Positions 24,295 to 32,237 of a stretch of DNA of 64,000 bases are shown here, in pieces. Every line of letters begins with the position of its first letter. Position 1 is the first letter of the stretch. A model generated the notes under the pieces. The model was given only the letters and a program-made list of their open reading frames with translations, ran no database searches and was not told the DNA's origin. The stretch is from JAUILH01 sp965230535 (lineage in GTDB: Bacteria > Bacteroidota > Bacteroidia > Flavobacteriales_D > JAUILH01): assembly GCA_965230535.1 (NCBI GenBank), contig OZ246010.1, forward strand, positions 1,550,001 to 1,614,000, given 5' to 3'. The position numbers and the translations under genes were made by a program.

Positions 24295-25290
24295 ACTCAG
24301 GGCCATATAAAACTGTACGGCAAAAAAAGCACTGGCTAATAAAAGGTGTGCTGGCTGTGCCCATCTTGGGAAGTCGGCATAGGCCATGATAATTCCCAAC
24401 AAAATCTCTACACCCAAAATGCCCATCATTGCAAGCACATAAGGTTTGAGTTTTTCATTAGTCCACAGCAGATAAGTTAGCACAGAAGAACTTACCAAAA
24501 CAGCCCAGGAGAAGCTTCTATGCAGCTTGTAGTCAATCCCCAAACTTTCCAGAACTGTAGATCTTGACACACCGTTATCAAGCATGATATCCACGCCTTG
24601 TCGCAAATGAGCTCCGGCCATAATTTGATATACCGAAATAAAGATTCCAAGGCCAAGTAGCACTTTTACCCAAACATTGTTTCCTATAGGCAAAGCCGAT
24701 TCCCTTAACATGTTCAATATAAGCAGTTGAATCGCTACAATTACCAAGGCTAATAACATATGTACTGTAATTGTCCACGGAATAAGATTACTGGCCACTA
24801 CTATGGATCCAAACCAGGCCTCAACAACCAGTATAAAGAGGTTTAAAACTGCCAGAAACACCACCCATTTTCTGTGCTTTCTATACCATTTAAATGCCAG
24901 AAATGTTTGAAGAAGCATGAACAGCCCTGCAAAAACACCACACAATCTATTAATATACTCAGTCCAGGTTCTGGCCGCATTAAAGGGCGCCTCCTTTTCT
25001 GCCAAATTCTCATCATTTCTTATTTGATCTGCCAGATCTTTACTCCCAATACTCTCAAGAAATCCAGCGAATCTCTCGATTTTTTTAAGGCGTTTTTCCG
25101 TGTAAATTTCTCTGTAATTTTCAGGAAGCTGACTGTCGTCCGTAGGTGGCACCCACGATCCAAAACATTTAGGCCAATCAGGACAGCCCATTCCACTACC
25201 GGTCATGCGAACAACCGACCCTGCTACAATTACCAAAAACACAAATATTAAGGTAATGCGAACAATTTTCTTAAATTTATGATCGTTCAT
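24256..25290 (-). CDS. ctaA: Heme A synthase, COX15/CtaA family
   Basis: 344 residues with eight predicted membrane segments. It oxidises the C8 methyl of heme O to the formyl group of heme A for aa3-type cytochrome oxidase. The diagnostic N-terminal part is SVVRMTGSGMGCPDWPKCFG, followed by W-T-E-Y-I-N-R-L at the second half of the first bundle. Histidines at helix ends (ITVHMLLALV, KLHRSFSWAV, WAQPAHLLLA) are the expected heme ligands. It has a soluble loop at about 50-100, between helices 1 and 2, usual for the COX15-like type 1 group. The C-terminus overlaps the convergent carboxypeptidase gene. Confidence 0.92.
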   Translation of the reverse strand: MNDHKFKKIVRITLIFVFLVIVAGSVVRMTGSGMGCPDWPKCFGSWVPPTDDSQLPENYREIYTEKRLKKIERFAGFLESIGSKDLADQIRNDENLAEKEAPFNAARTWTEYINRLCGVFAGLFMLLQTFLAFKWYRKHRKWVVFLAVLNLFILVVEAWFGSIVVASNLIPWTITVHMLLALVIVAIQLLILNMLRESALPIGNNVWVKVLLGLGIFISVYQIMAGAHLRQGVDIMLDNGVSRSTVLESLGIDYKLHRSFSWAVLVSSSVLTYLLWTNEKLKPYVLAMMGILGVEILLGIIMAYADFPRWAQPAHLLLASAFFAVQFYMALSLFNNRQALHSAD

Positions 25291-25301
25291 AATATATCCT
25301 A

Positions 25302-25309
25302 CAAAAATA
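25302..25309 (-). promoter_or_regulatory. ctaA: -7 element (TATTTTTG) 11 nt before ctaA
   Basis: Full TAnnTTTG match on the minus strand, 11 nt from the ctaA ATG, in the short divergent gap with the outer-membrane protein gene. A TTG lies only 15 nt further upstream, shorter than usual. Confidence 0.4.
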
Positions 25310-25314
25310 TATAC

Positions 25315-26058
25315 ATGTTTAAATCAAACAGCTTTTTTATTGGCTTCTTTTTGATTTGCTGCATTGCTCCACATCAAAAAGTCCAGTCTCAAGACAATGC
25401 TGATCCCCAGACTCCAATTACTCAGGAATCTGATGAATCGGCTTTCGCAGGCCTTGTAATTCCTATGCCTGCATTAAAATACCCTTCAAGTGGAAATTTC
25501 AGTCTGGGACTAAGATCCACAGCAAGTTTATTCAACTCTGATGGTGGATTTGGGAGCGGTGTTGGCGGACAGTTCCGTCTTCAGTTAAGCGAACGAATCA
25601 ACACAGAATGGTTTGCCGATTTGATTACTACAAACTTGTCGAATGCAGGCCGAAGAACAGATGCACATATTGGATGGTCTGTGATGTTTTACCTAAGCCC
25701 AAATCCAACCCCAAGATTTAAACCATATGTTTTGGCCGGACATTGTTTTGACTACACAAAAATCAGTGCTTTTAGCACCCCATTCGAGAACAGAGAAAAC
25801 ATTTCTGACGAAAGATGGAGTTCTGCTGTGCAAATGGGATTTGGAACACATTTAAACCTAACCCAAAGATTTGATTTCTCTTTGAGTGCTCAGTACATGC
25901 TTCATCTGGGGAACGATATTCATGCGCACATTGAAGAAGATGGCGGCTATCCAACTCTTGAAATTGAAGAACATGATGGCACCAGTGCAGAAGGACATTT
26001 ACTAATTACGCTTAGTGTTAACTACAAAATTGCAGATCTATGGCAACGAAGATTCTAA
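25315..26058 (+). CDS. Outer-membrane beta-barrel protein, unknown function
   Basis: 247 residues from the ATG at 25315, where MFKSNSFFIGFFLICCIA forms a signal peptide; an in-frame ATG 36 nt upstream would overlap the divergent ctaA start and is less likely. After a Gln/Pro/Ser-rich linker the chain alternates polar and hydrophobic residues in strands typical of an eight-stranded OMP: FSLGLRSTASLF, GVGGQFRLQLS, WSVMFYLSP, FDFSLSAQYMLHLG and LLITLSVNYKI. No enzymatic motif is seen. It overlaps the next barrel gene by 19 nt, so the two are probably translated together and may form a pair. Confidence 0.75.
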   Translation: MFKSNSFFIGFFLICCIAPHQKVQSQDNADPQTPITQESDESAFAGLVIPMPALKYPSSGNFSLGLRSTASLFNSDGGFGSGVGGQFRLQLSERINTEWFADLITTNLSNAGRRTDAHIGWSVMFYLSPNPTPRFKPYVLAGHCFDYTKISAFSTPFENRENISDERWSSAVQMGFGTHLNLTQRFDFSLSAQYMLHLGNDIHAHIEEDGGYPTLEIEEHDGTSAEGHLLITLSVNYKIADLWQRRF

Positions 26059-26660
26059 TAACGATTATGTTCTGTTTGCCCTTGACCGGATTAACGCAAT
26101 CAGATTTCCAAAAAAAGCATCAAATTCAAGCCTCAACAACGTTTTCTATTGGTTTGATGAGAGACAATGTGCAAAATGCTTATCTACACGGTTTTTTAAA
26201 TTACTTCCCTGAGGAAAACGTGTCTTTAAGAGGAGATGGATACTATTTCTTCAATTCTTTAAGTGAACTCAAACCTCTGGCATCTAATCATCAGGTATAT
26301 GCTGGTGGCTTTTATCATTTTAAATCAGCAAAAATAGACCCATATGTTGGCTTTCAGCCCGGGATTGCGATCTCTTCAAGAACCGACACCATACAGTCTT
26401 TCGATCCTACATTTACAGAGCCTTCGGGAACAAGTGTCAATCCTTTAACCAGCTTTGTTGCCGGCTTCAATTACTTTGGAGGAAAACACTTCAGTTTATT
26501 TGTAGAAACCAGATATACCAGAGGTATTCACCTGTCCAATAGTTGGCCAAAGTATTTGGATGAATTAAGGTTCAGTTTTGGTCTGGCCTTTCAGGTAGGT
26601 ACAAGAAAAGTTTCGAGCCAGAGTGCTCCTAAAGCTATAGACTCAGGTGATGGTGGTTGA
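26040..26660 (+). CDS. Outer-membrane beta-barrel protein, unknown function
   Basis: 206 residues. The signal peptide is short (MATKILITIMFCLPLTGLTQ). Strand-like repeats follow: NVSLRGDGYYFF, YAGGFYHFKSAKIDPYVGFQPGIAIS, SFVAGFNYFGGKHFSLFVETRYTRG and LRFSFGLAFQVG. It resembles small OMP beta-barrel proteins of Bacteroidota. It begins inside the end of the preceding barrel gene, which indicates coupling. No cargo or transporter partner sits nearby. The C-terminus is a soluble Ser/Gly tail rather than the aromatic end typical of BAM substrates, a minor oddity. Confidence 0.72.
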   Translation: MATKILITIMFCLPLTGLTQSDFQKKHQIQASTTFSIGLMRDNVQNAYLHGFLNYFPEENVSLRGDGYYFFNSLSELKPLASNHQVYAGGFYHFKSAKIDPYVGFQPGIAISSRTDTIQSFDPTFTEPSGTSVNPLTSFVAGFNYFGGKHFSLFVETRYTRGIHLSNSWPKYLDELRFSFGLAFQVGTRKVSSQSAPKAIDSGDGG

Positions 26661-26770
26661 TGCCCACTATTTATGCTGGTCAGAGAACGGGATACTGAGT
26701 TGAATTAAACCTTTAACTCAATAAAACATACACTTAACTTTGGGAACGGTTTTTGCACTAACTCGTTTCA

Positions 26771-26778
26771 TATATTTG
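26771..26778 (+). promoter_or_regulatory. -7 element (TATATTTG) upstream of the T9SS type B gene
   Basis: Full TAnnTTTG match 20 nt before the TTG start at 26799. A TTTTTG tract lies 15 nt upstream, a little closer than the usual spacing for the -33 box. Confidence 0.45.
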
Positions 26779-26798
26779 TATGTTATAACCTACTGACC

Positions 26799-28934
26799 TT
26801 GAAACAGTTTTTCGCCATATTGTTTTTCTTAAGCCCGCTATTCAGTCAGGCAACCCATTTGGTGGGCGGAGAAATATATTACGATCATCTGGGAGGTTAT
26901 CAATATCGCATCACATGTATCATCTACAGAGACTGTGGTCCGACCAACTCAAATAACACTCAATTCGACAATCAGGCGAAGATCGGAATCTTCAACAATG
27001 GCAACCTTGAGACACAGCTAAATGTGGCAAAAAGCCCAACAACCAATGTGCCTATCAACATCAATAATCCATGTCTGGTAGTGCCTCCTTCCGCCTGTAT
27101 TGAAGAGGCTCGATACATCACAACGGTAACTTTACCACCTAAGGTTGGCGGTTACGACATTGTTTATCAAAGATGTTGTCGAAACCCTTCAACACAAAAT
27201 ATTCTAAATCCCAATTCTCAAGGTTCGTCCTATCTGGCGCATATTCCGGAAGATCCTCTTGAAGCACAAAACAGTTCGCCAAGATTTTTGAATTACCCAC
27301 CAACGGTGTTGTGTTCTTCAAACCCATTTACTTTTGATCATTCTGCAACAGATGCAGATGGAGATCAACTGGTATATGAATTATGTACGCCCTTTCATGG
27401 TGGTACGCCAACCGATCCGGCCCCCAATCCTTCTCCTCCACCATTTGCCACGGTAACCTGGAACACAGGTTTTTCCAATACCATGCAGGTTGTTGGCAGC
27501 CCAACCCTGTCTATCAATTCTACCACAGGAGAACTTACCGGAACACCTACTATCAATGGAATTTACACCTTTGGCGTTTGTGTGAAGGAATACAGGAATG
27601 GTGTTTTATTGAGTGAATCACGAAGAGATTTCCAGTTCTGGGTAACCAGTTGTGATCCTCTTTTAGTAGCGGGCATTCCAACTCAAACCGATTCTTGTGC
27701 AGGTTATACCATCAATTTCGGTAACAACAGCATTGGCTCCTCATTTTACGAATGGCATTTTGGAGATGGCAATACATCAACTCAGCCAAATCCAACGCAC
27801 ACTTATGCCGCTCAAGGGAACTATACAATCACTTTAATAGCCAATCCAGGGTGGTCGTGCGCAGATACTGCCGTTACAACTTATCAGGTAAAAGAGCCGT
27901 TATCAGTTGATTTTACTCGCCCGAATCCTCAATGTATCACGAGCAATAGTTTCGACTTTCAGGCAATCGGTAATTATGGAGGTGGTGCTAATTTCTTTTG
28001 GGACTTTGGCGCAAACGCTAATCCAATCAATTCAACTCAACAAAACCCCAATAATGTTGTTTTCAACGACAGCGGCAAATACATTGTGAGCGTTTTGGTG
28101 GATGAGGATGGATGTACCGCTGATTTCCGTGATACGGTCTACGTTATTCCGGAACCTATCATTGATTTTGATTTCCCGGCGCAAGAGGGTTGTCAGGTTT
28201 ATGAAGCTTCATTTACAGACGGAAGTTATAGTTGGACTCCATTGAATTATTTCTGGCACTTTGGAAACGGAGATACTTCAACTCAGGCCAATCCAACCAC
28301 CTATTACGCTGATACAGGCTACTATGATGTGACTTTAACCATTTTCTCCGATTCAGGCTGTACAACAACAAAAACATTGACGATGGATGATTTGATTCAT
28401 GTTCTGCCATCACCTACATCTCAGTTTTCCATCAGTCCTGAAGAAACAGATGTATTTGAACCATTCTTTTTCATAACGGATCAGAGTTATGGAGGGGTTG
28501 TAGACATGTTCTATCTGGATTCCAAAAACGACACTATTTTACCCGGACATGTCGGTTACCATATTGTTGATGACACAGGTTGGGTAAATGTTCAGCAGTG
28601 GGTATTTAATGAACAGGGGTGTCCTGACAGCTCTACACGGCTCGTGTATATAGAACCAATCACAACGGTATATGCTCCAAATGCATTTACACCTGATGGA
28701 GACGGGAAAAATGATATATGGAAACCCATTGTAAGGGATGTTTACGATTATCAGGTATTCGTCTTCACCAGATGGGGAGAATTGATCTTCTATTCAGAAG
28801 ACCAGGAAGCTGGGTGGAACGGAACATTTAAGGGCAAACAATCCCCTTCTGATGTTTACGTGTACAAGCTACGTTACAGGGCAATGAACAAGATTCAGGA
28901 AGAGAAAATCGGACATGTCACGCTTGTACGGTAA
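26799..28934 (+). CDS. Large secreted PKD protein with T9SS type B (gliding-motility) C-terminal domain
   Basis: 711 residues from a TTG start; the only nearby ATG (26780) is out of frame and stops at once, and the TTG gives a good signal peptide (KQFFAILFFLSPLFSQATH). The N-terminal part with LVGGEIYYDHLGGYQYRITC and several cysteines matches many Bacteroidota surface proteins. PKD-like domains follow at about 300-365 (FYEWHFGDGNTSTQPNPTH), 375-450 and 460-530 (YFWHFGNGDTSTQANPTT). The last 90 residues are the type B domain: YAPNAFTPDGDGKNDIW, FTRWGELIF, GWNGTFKG and the final GHVTLVR. It is probably a surface adhesin-like protein; the ligand is unknown. Confidence 0.88.
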   Translation: MKQFFAILFFLSPLFSQATHLVGGEIYYDHLGGYQYRITCIIYRDCGPTNSNNTQFDNQAKIGIFNNGNLETQLNVAKSPTTNVPININNPCLVVPPSACIEEARYITTVTLPPKVGGYDIVYQRCCRNPSTQNILNPNSQGSSYLAHIPEDPLEAQNSSPRFLNYPPTVLCSSNPFTFDHSATDADGDQLVYELCTPFHGGTPTDPAPNPSPPPFATVTWNTGFSNTMQVVGSPTLSINSTTGELTGTPTINGIYTFGVCVKEYRNGVLLSESRRDFQFWVTSCDPLLVAGIPTQTDSCAGYTINFGNNSIGSSFYEWHFGDGNTSTQPNPTHTYAAQGNYTITLIANPGWSCADTAVTTYQVKEPLSVDFTRPNPQCITSNSFDFQAIGNYGGGANFFWDFGANANPINSTQQNPNNVVFNDSGKYIVSVLVDEDGCTADFRDTVYVIPEPIIDFDFPAQEGCQVYEASFTDGSYSWTPLNYFWHFGNGDTSTQANPTTYYADTGYYDVTLTIFSDSGCTTTKTLTMDDLIHVLPSPTSQFSISPEETDVFEPFFFITDQSYGGVVDMFYLDSKNDTILPGHVGYHIVDDTGWVNVQQWVFNEQGCPDSSTRLVYIEPITTVYAPNAFTPDGDGKNDIWKPIVRDVYDYQVFVFTRWGELIFYSEDQEAGWNGTFKGKQSPSDVYVYKLRYRAMNKIQEEKIGHVTLVR

Positions 28935-28949
28935 AAAAGTGCCCTCTTG

Positions 28950-28981
28950 TTTTGATATTCAACTTAGTTTAAATACATTTG
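28950..28981 (+). promoter_or_regulatory. rplU: Promoter for rplU-rpmA
   Basis: TTTTG (28950-28954), 19 nt, TACATTTG (28974-28981), then 40 nt to the rplU start. Both elements and the spacing fit the Bacteroidota consensus. Confidence 0.78.
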
Positions 28982-29021
28982 CACCCCCATTTTTGGGTAA
29001 AACAATTAAAATTTAACTGTT

Positions 29022-29549
29022 ATGTACGCAATTGTAGAGATAGCAGGGCAACAATTCAAAGTTGAAAAAGATCAACAAGTATTTGTTCACCAGTTAGAAG
29101 GAAAGGAAGGAGACAAAGTAGATTTCCATGATGTTCTTTTGATTGACAATGGTGGAAAAGTAGCTGTTGGCGCCCCGGCTATAGAAGGCGCGAAGGTTAG
29201 CGCAGAAATCCTTCGTCACCTTAAAGGCGATAAAGTAATTGTCTTTAAAAAGAAAAGAAGAAAAGGTTATAAAGTGAAAAACGGTCACAGACAGTGCTTC
29301 ACTGAGATTAAGATTAGTGGCATTTCTGAGAAAGGCGCTAAGAAACCTGCCAAGAAGGAAGCAGCTCCTAAAAAAGAAGAAGCTCCAAAAGCTGAAGCTA
29401 AGAAAGAAGAGGCTCCTAAGGCTGAGAAAAAGTCTAATGACTTAAGTTCAAATACAGTTGCTCAATTAAAAGAGATGGCTAAAGAAAAAGGAATTGAAGG
29501 ATACACTTCAATGAAGAAAGCCGAATTAATTGAAGCATTAAGTAAATAG
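29022..29549 (+). CDS. rplU: 50S ribosomal protein bL21 with C-terminal extension
   Basis: 175 residues, against about 103 for the E. coli protein. The bL21 core is residues 1-100 (MYAIVEIAGQQFKVEKDQ, KVIVFKKKRRKGYKVKNGHRQ). It is followed by an Ala/Lys/Glu/Pro linker with the imperfect repeat KKEEAPKAEA (about 108-135) and a C-terminal helical module (DLSSNTVAQLKEMAKEKGIEG, then YTSMKKAELIEAL) that resembles a SAP/Rho-N-like nucleic-acid-binding motif. Such tails occur in other Bacteroidota L21 proteins, as far as I recall; their role is unknown. It is cotranscribed with rpmA 25 nt downstream, as in most bacteria. Confidence 0.93.
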   Translation: MYAIVEIAGQQFKVEKDQQVFVHQLEGKEGDKVDFHDVLLIDNGGKVAVGAPAIEGAKVSAEILRHLKGDKVIVFKKKRRKGYKVKNGHRQCFTEIKISGISEKGAKKPAKKEAAPKKEEAPKAEAKKEEAPKAEKKSNDLSSNTVAQLKEMAKEKGIEGYTSMKKAELIEALSK

Positions 29550-29573
29550 TTAAACGAATAAAACCATAATAAA

Positions 29574-29834
29574 ATGGCACATAAGAAAGGAGTCGGTAGT
29601 TCGAAAAACGGTAGAGAATCAGAAAGTAAACGATTAGGCGTTAAGATCTTTGGAGGTCAGCCTGCTATCGCTGGTAACATCATCGTTAGACAAAGAGGTA
29701 CTCAACACAATCCAGACAGAAATGTAGGTATGGGTAAAGACCACACCTTATTTGCGTTGTGTGATGGTATCGTTACATTCAAGAAGAAAAAAGACAACAA
29801 GTCTTACGTTTCTATAGAGCCTTTCGAAAACTAA
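29574..29834 (+). CDS. rpmA: 50S ribosomal protein bL27
   Basis: 86 residues. It begins MAHKKGVGSSKNGRESESKR, then RLGVKIFGGQPAIAGNIIVR and QRGTQHNPDRNVGMGKDHTL, all typical of bL27, whose N-terminus reaches the peptidyl-transferase centre. It starts directly with MAHKKG, so there is no cleavable N-terminal extension of the type found in Firmicutes. It is the second gene of the rplU-rpmA operon and is followed by an intrinsic terminator. Confidence 0.96.
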   Translation: MAHKKGVGSSKNGRESESKRLGVKIFGGQPAIAGNIIVRQRGTQHNPDRNVGMGKDHTLFALCDGIVTFKKKKDNKSYVSIEPFEN

Positions 29835-29857
29835 GAAAGGATTTAATCACATTATTA

Positions 29858-29893
29858 ATGCCCTGTCTGAAACATCAGATGGGGTATTTTTTT
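29858..29893 (+). terminator. Terminator after rpmA
   Basis: ATGCCCTGTCTGA (29858-29870) pairs with TCAGATGGGGTAT (29875-29887), 13 bp including three G-T wobbles, with a 4-nt loop and a T7 tract. Confidence 0.85.
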
Positions 29894-30042
29894 GTCCTCA
29901 TATTTTTTGAATAGGAAGGATTCAGATTTAACCTGTAAGGCTTGTGTGTTCCTTCGAAGAGTTATAGAAAATATAATCTGTTCGCCCCAAAAAGGACGTT
30001 AGTTTTAGACTGGAAAAGTGTTGTTCGAAACGAACTAACCCA

Positions 30043-30438
30043 CTACTCAGCTATGGCTTCTTTTCCTTTCTCTTCATACTGCTTATCGTAGTGTACAAAG
30101 AGGTTAATCCAAATAATTTTGGACAAAGCATACAAAATTGGTCCGGTGAGCAAAGACGCTCCAATTACAATCCAAACCAAAGTCATGGCTTCATAATTAG
30201 GATAAAGCACTGTAGTAGCTACCCAGCATGTTACAAATAAGGCAACTGCCAATGCATAGGCTACATACATAGCACCAAAGTAGAAACCTACTTCACGCTC
30301 GTATTTTAAGCCGCAATGAGAACAGTTTTCCTTAAGATCACCTGCCTTTTTAAGGTCATACACATTTCTGGTATCCAAAAACTCACCCTGATGACAACGT
30401 GGGCATTTGAATCTAAATATACTTTTCAGCTTTTTCAT
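30043..30438 (-). CDS. DUF983 zinc-ribbon membrane protein
   Basis: 131 residues from the ATG at 30438. An in-frame ATG 18 nt upstream is rejected because it lies within the -7 element. A zinc ribbon is formed by CPRC (about residues 12-15) and CSHC (about 41-44, in ENCSHCGLKYEREVGFYFGAMY). Two hydrophobic segments (about 55-80 and 85-112) and a charged C-terminus ending EGKEAIAE-like follow. DUF983 proteins are widespread in Bacteroidota and alphaproteobacteria and lack a proven function. The gene is divergent from the DUF72 gene. Confidence 0.85.
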   Translation of the reverse strand: MKKLKSIFRFKCPRCHQGEFLDTRNVYDLKKAGDLKENCSHCGLKYEREVGFYFGAMYVAYALAVALFVTCWVATTVLYPNYEAMTLVWIVIGASLLTGPILYALSKIIWINLFVHYDKQYEEKGKEAIAE

Positions 30439-30443
30439 TGATA

Positions 30444-30451
30444 CAAAGATA
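30444..30451 (-). promoter_or_regulatory. -7 element (TATCTTTG) 5 nt before the DUF983 start
   Basis: Perfect TAnnTTTG on the minus strand with 5 nt to the ATG at 30438. It implies a nearly leaderless transcript and supports the shorter start. Confidence 0.5.
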
Positions 30452-30526
30452 GGCAATAAGCCGTCGAGGAAATGTGATAAATGTCACTTTTGAGACAGGA
30501 TAAGCTATTTATTGTATTTTCAGATT

Positions 30527-31432
30527 ATGAAATTTGGTCAGCTGGATAATTTAGATGGTCTGGAATTCTCTCTGGGCAGAATGTCGGACTCAAATAAGGC
30601 GTTTTTAGCCAAGTTCCCTTCAAACAAAAAACACATCTATATCGGCTGTCCGGTTTGGAGCGATAAAAACTATGTTGGGAAAGTTTATCCCGAAAAAACT
30701 TCTGCCAAGAATTACCTGAGAGAATACTGCAAACAATTTAATAGCATAGAGGTTAATGCCACACGTTACGGAATGAAAACCAGAGAAACCTGGGAACAAT
30801 GGAAAGCTTGTGCTCCGGAAGGTTTTAAATTCTCTTTCAAGTTTCCGGACAACATCATGATCAGAAAGAATCTGCTGGACCAATCGGGATCTCATATCAA
30901 TCAGCTTTTTGAAGCCATTGATTATTTCGGCGATCGGGCAGGTACACCTTTCATGCTTGTCCCACATTACATGGGCAACAAACGTTTCGACGAGCTTATT
31001 AAGTTTATCTCGAGCATGCCGGAAGAAGTAAAACTGGCAATCGAAATTAGAAACCTGGAGATGCTTAATAATTCAGAATTTCATGATTTTTTGAGAGAAG
31101 AAGGACACAGTTTAGTTATCACTGATTCGCCAGGAAGAAGAGACGTCATTCACCAAACCATTACCAATGATACTTTGTTCGTTCGATTTGCCGGTGGTAC
31201 TCTTCACCCATCAGATTTCACAAGAATAGATGAGTGGTGTGAGGTCATTACAAATATGCTTCACGAGGGACTCAACACGGTTTATTTTTACATGCATCAA
31301 CCTGCACCTAACAAATTTATGAGTGCCAACCTTGCCAGTTATATGATTCCAAAACTCAAAAAGGCATTTCCAAATATTGAACTGAGCATCCCAAAAGATT
31401 ATTCCAAACAAGATCAGGGATCACTTTTTTAA
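30527..31432 (+). CDS. DUF72 family protein
   Basis: 301 residues from the ATG at 30527; the upstream in-frame TTG is not needed. DUF72 (YecE-like) has a TIM-barrel-like fold; the signature parts are IYIGCPVWSDKNYVGKVYP, FNSIEVNATRYGMKTRETWE, FKFSFKFPDNI and the C-terminal YFYMHQPAPNKFMSANLASY. The biochemical function is unknown. In many genomes the first motif is GTSGWxYxxW; here it is replaced by GCPVWSDKNYVGKVYP, a Bacteroidota variant. It is a single gene upstream of the polysaccharide cluster, with no obvious link to it. Confidence 0.85.
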   Translation: MKFGQLDNLDGLEFSLGRMSDSNKAFLAKFPSNKKHIYIGCPVWSDKNYVGKVYPEKTSAKNYLREYCKQFNSIEVNATRYGMKTRETWEQWKACAPEGFKFSFKFPDNIMIRKNLLDQSGSHINQLFEAIDYFGDRAGTPFMLVPHYMGNKRFDELIKFISSMPEEVKLAIEIRNLEMLNNSEFHDFLREEGHSLVITDSPGRRDVIHQTITNDTLFVRFAGGTLHPSDFTRIDEWCEVITNMLHEGLNTVYFYMHQPAPNKFMSANLASYMIPKLKKAFPNIELSIPKDYSKQDQGSLF

Positions 31433-31455
31433 ACCGGACCTTCGATACTTTATTT

Positions 31456-31463
31456 TACCTTTG
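31456..31463 (+). promoter_or_regulatory. -7 element (TACCTTTG) at the start of the FkbM gene
   Basis: Full TAnnTTTG match whose last three bases are the TTG at 31461 that could otherwise be taken as a start codon. It leaves 6 nt before the next in-frame TTG at 31470, the same near-leaderless layout seen at other genes here. Confidence 0.45.
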
Positions 31464-31469
31464 CCATTC

Positions 31470-32228
31470 TTGAAAAACGGGATCAAATATATCTTGCAAA
31501 AAACGCTCGGTCTGAGACGTTATTTATACCTGTTCTCAAAATTCAAAATTAGAACCATTAAAAAGGACAAAAAAGAAACGGCCTTTTTTATGTTCCTTGA
31601 TTTACTTGAAAAAGAACGTGGCGACTTTCTGGATATTGGTGCCAACATTGGTGTCATGAGTTATCATGCGTCTAAAAGATTTCCGAACAGCAGTATCTTT
31701 TCATTCGAACCGATCCCGCTGAACATTTACGTTCTCGAAAAAATCGTTTCCAAATACCAACTGGATAATGTAGAGGTTCATCCAATTGCACTGGCTGAAA
31801 GAAACGGAAACATCCAAATGGTCCTACCCAAGGAACACAAAGTAACTATGCATGGTCTGGCCCATGTTGTTCATGAATCAATCGACACTTTTAACGAAGG
31901 TCTTAAATTTAAAGTCACTTGTCAGACTCTCGACTATTGGATGGTTGAGAACCAAATCAAAAGCATCCGCGGAATTAAACTGGATGTCGAAAACTACGAA
32001 CACTTTGTACTTCAAGGAGCAGCCCATACTATAGACAACCATAAGCCAATTGTATTTCTCGAACTATGGGACAATCAAAACAGACATGACTGTATGAATT
32101 TCATGGCAACCAAGAATTACACCTGCTTTACCAATCACGGAAACCGTCTGGAACAGTTCGATCCAAAAACCCATTCCACGCAGAATTTTATCTTTATCCC
32201 AAATGACAAGCTTCACTTAGTGTCGTAA
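31470..32228 (+). CDS. FkbM-family SAM methyltransferase
   Basis: 252 residues. I choose the TTG at 31470 because the in-frame TTG at 31461 is part of a perfect -7 promoter element; there is no ATG until residue 40 or so. The SAM-binding loop is FLDIGANIGVMSYHASK. The acidic residue after strand beta-2 is in IFSFEPIP, and the FkbM hallmark is GIKLDVENYEHFVLQGA. Family members O-methylate polyketides or surface sugars. Its place before a flippase, a Wzz-like and a Wzy-like gene suggests methylation of an exported glycan. Confidence 0.82.
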   Translation: MKNGIKYILQKTLGLRRYLYLFSKFKIRTIKKDKKETAFFMFLDLLEKERGDFLDIGANIGVMSYHASKRFPNSSIFSFEPIPLNIYVLEKIVSKYQLDNVEVHPIALAERNGNIQMVLPKEHKVTMHGLAHVVHESIDTFNEGLKFKVTCQTLDYWMVENQIKSIRGIKLDVENYEHFVLQGAAHTIDNHKPIVFLELWDNQNRHDCMNFMATKNYTCFTNHGNRLEQFDPKTHSTQNFIFIPNDKLHLVS

Positions 32229-32237
32229 TGCCAATTT

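Noticed and set aside
24874..25251. 125-codon open frame opposite ctaA
   Set aside because: It is antisense to conserved membrane segments of heme A synthase and has a disordered composition.
26690..26730. Hairpin (TGAGTT/AACTCA) after the second barrel gene as a terminator
   Set aside because: The stem is short, AT-rich and bulged, with no T-tract directly after it.
31461..31463. TTG at 31461 as start of the FkbM methyltransferase
   Set aside because: The codon is part of a perfect -7 promoter element; the in-frame TTG at 31470 fits better.
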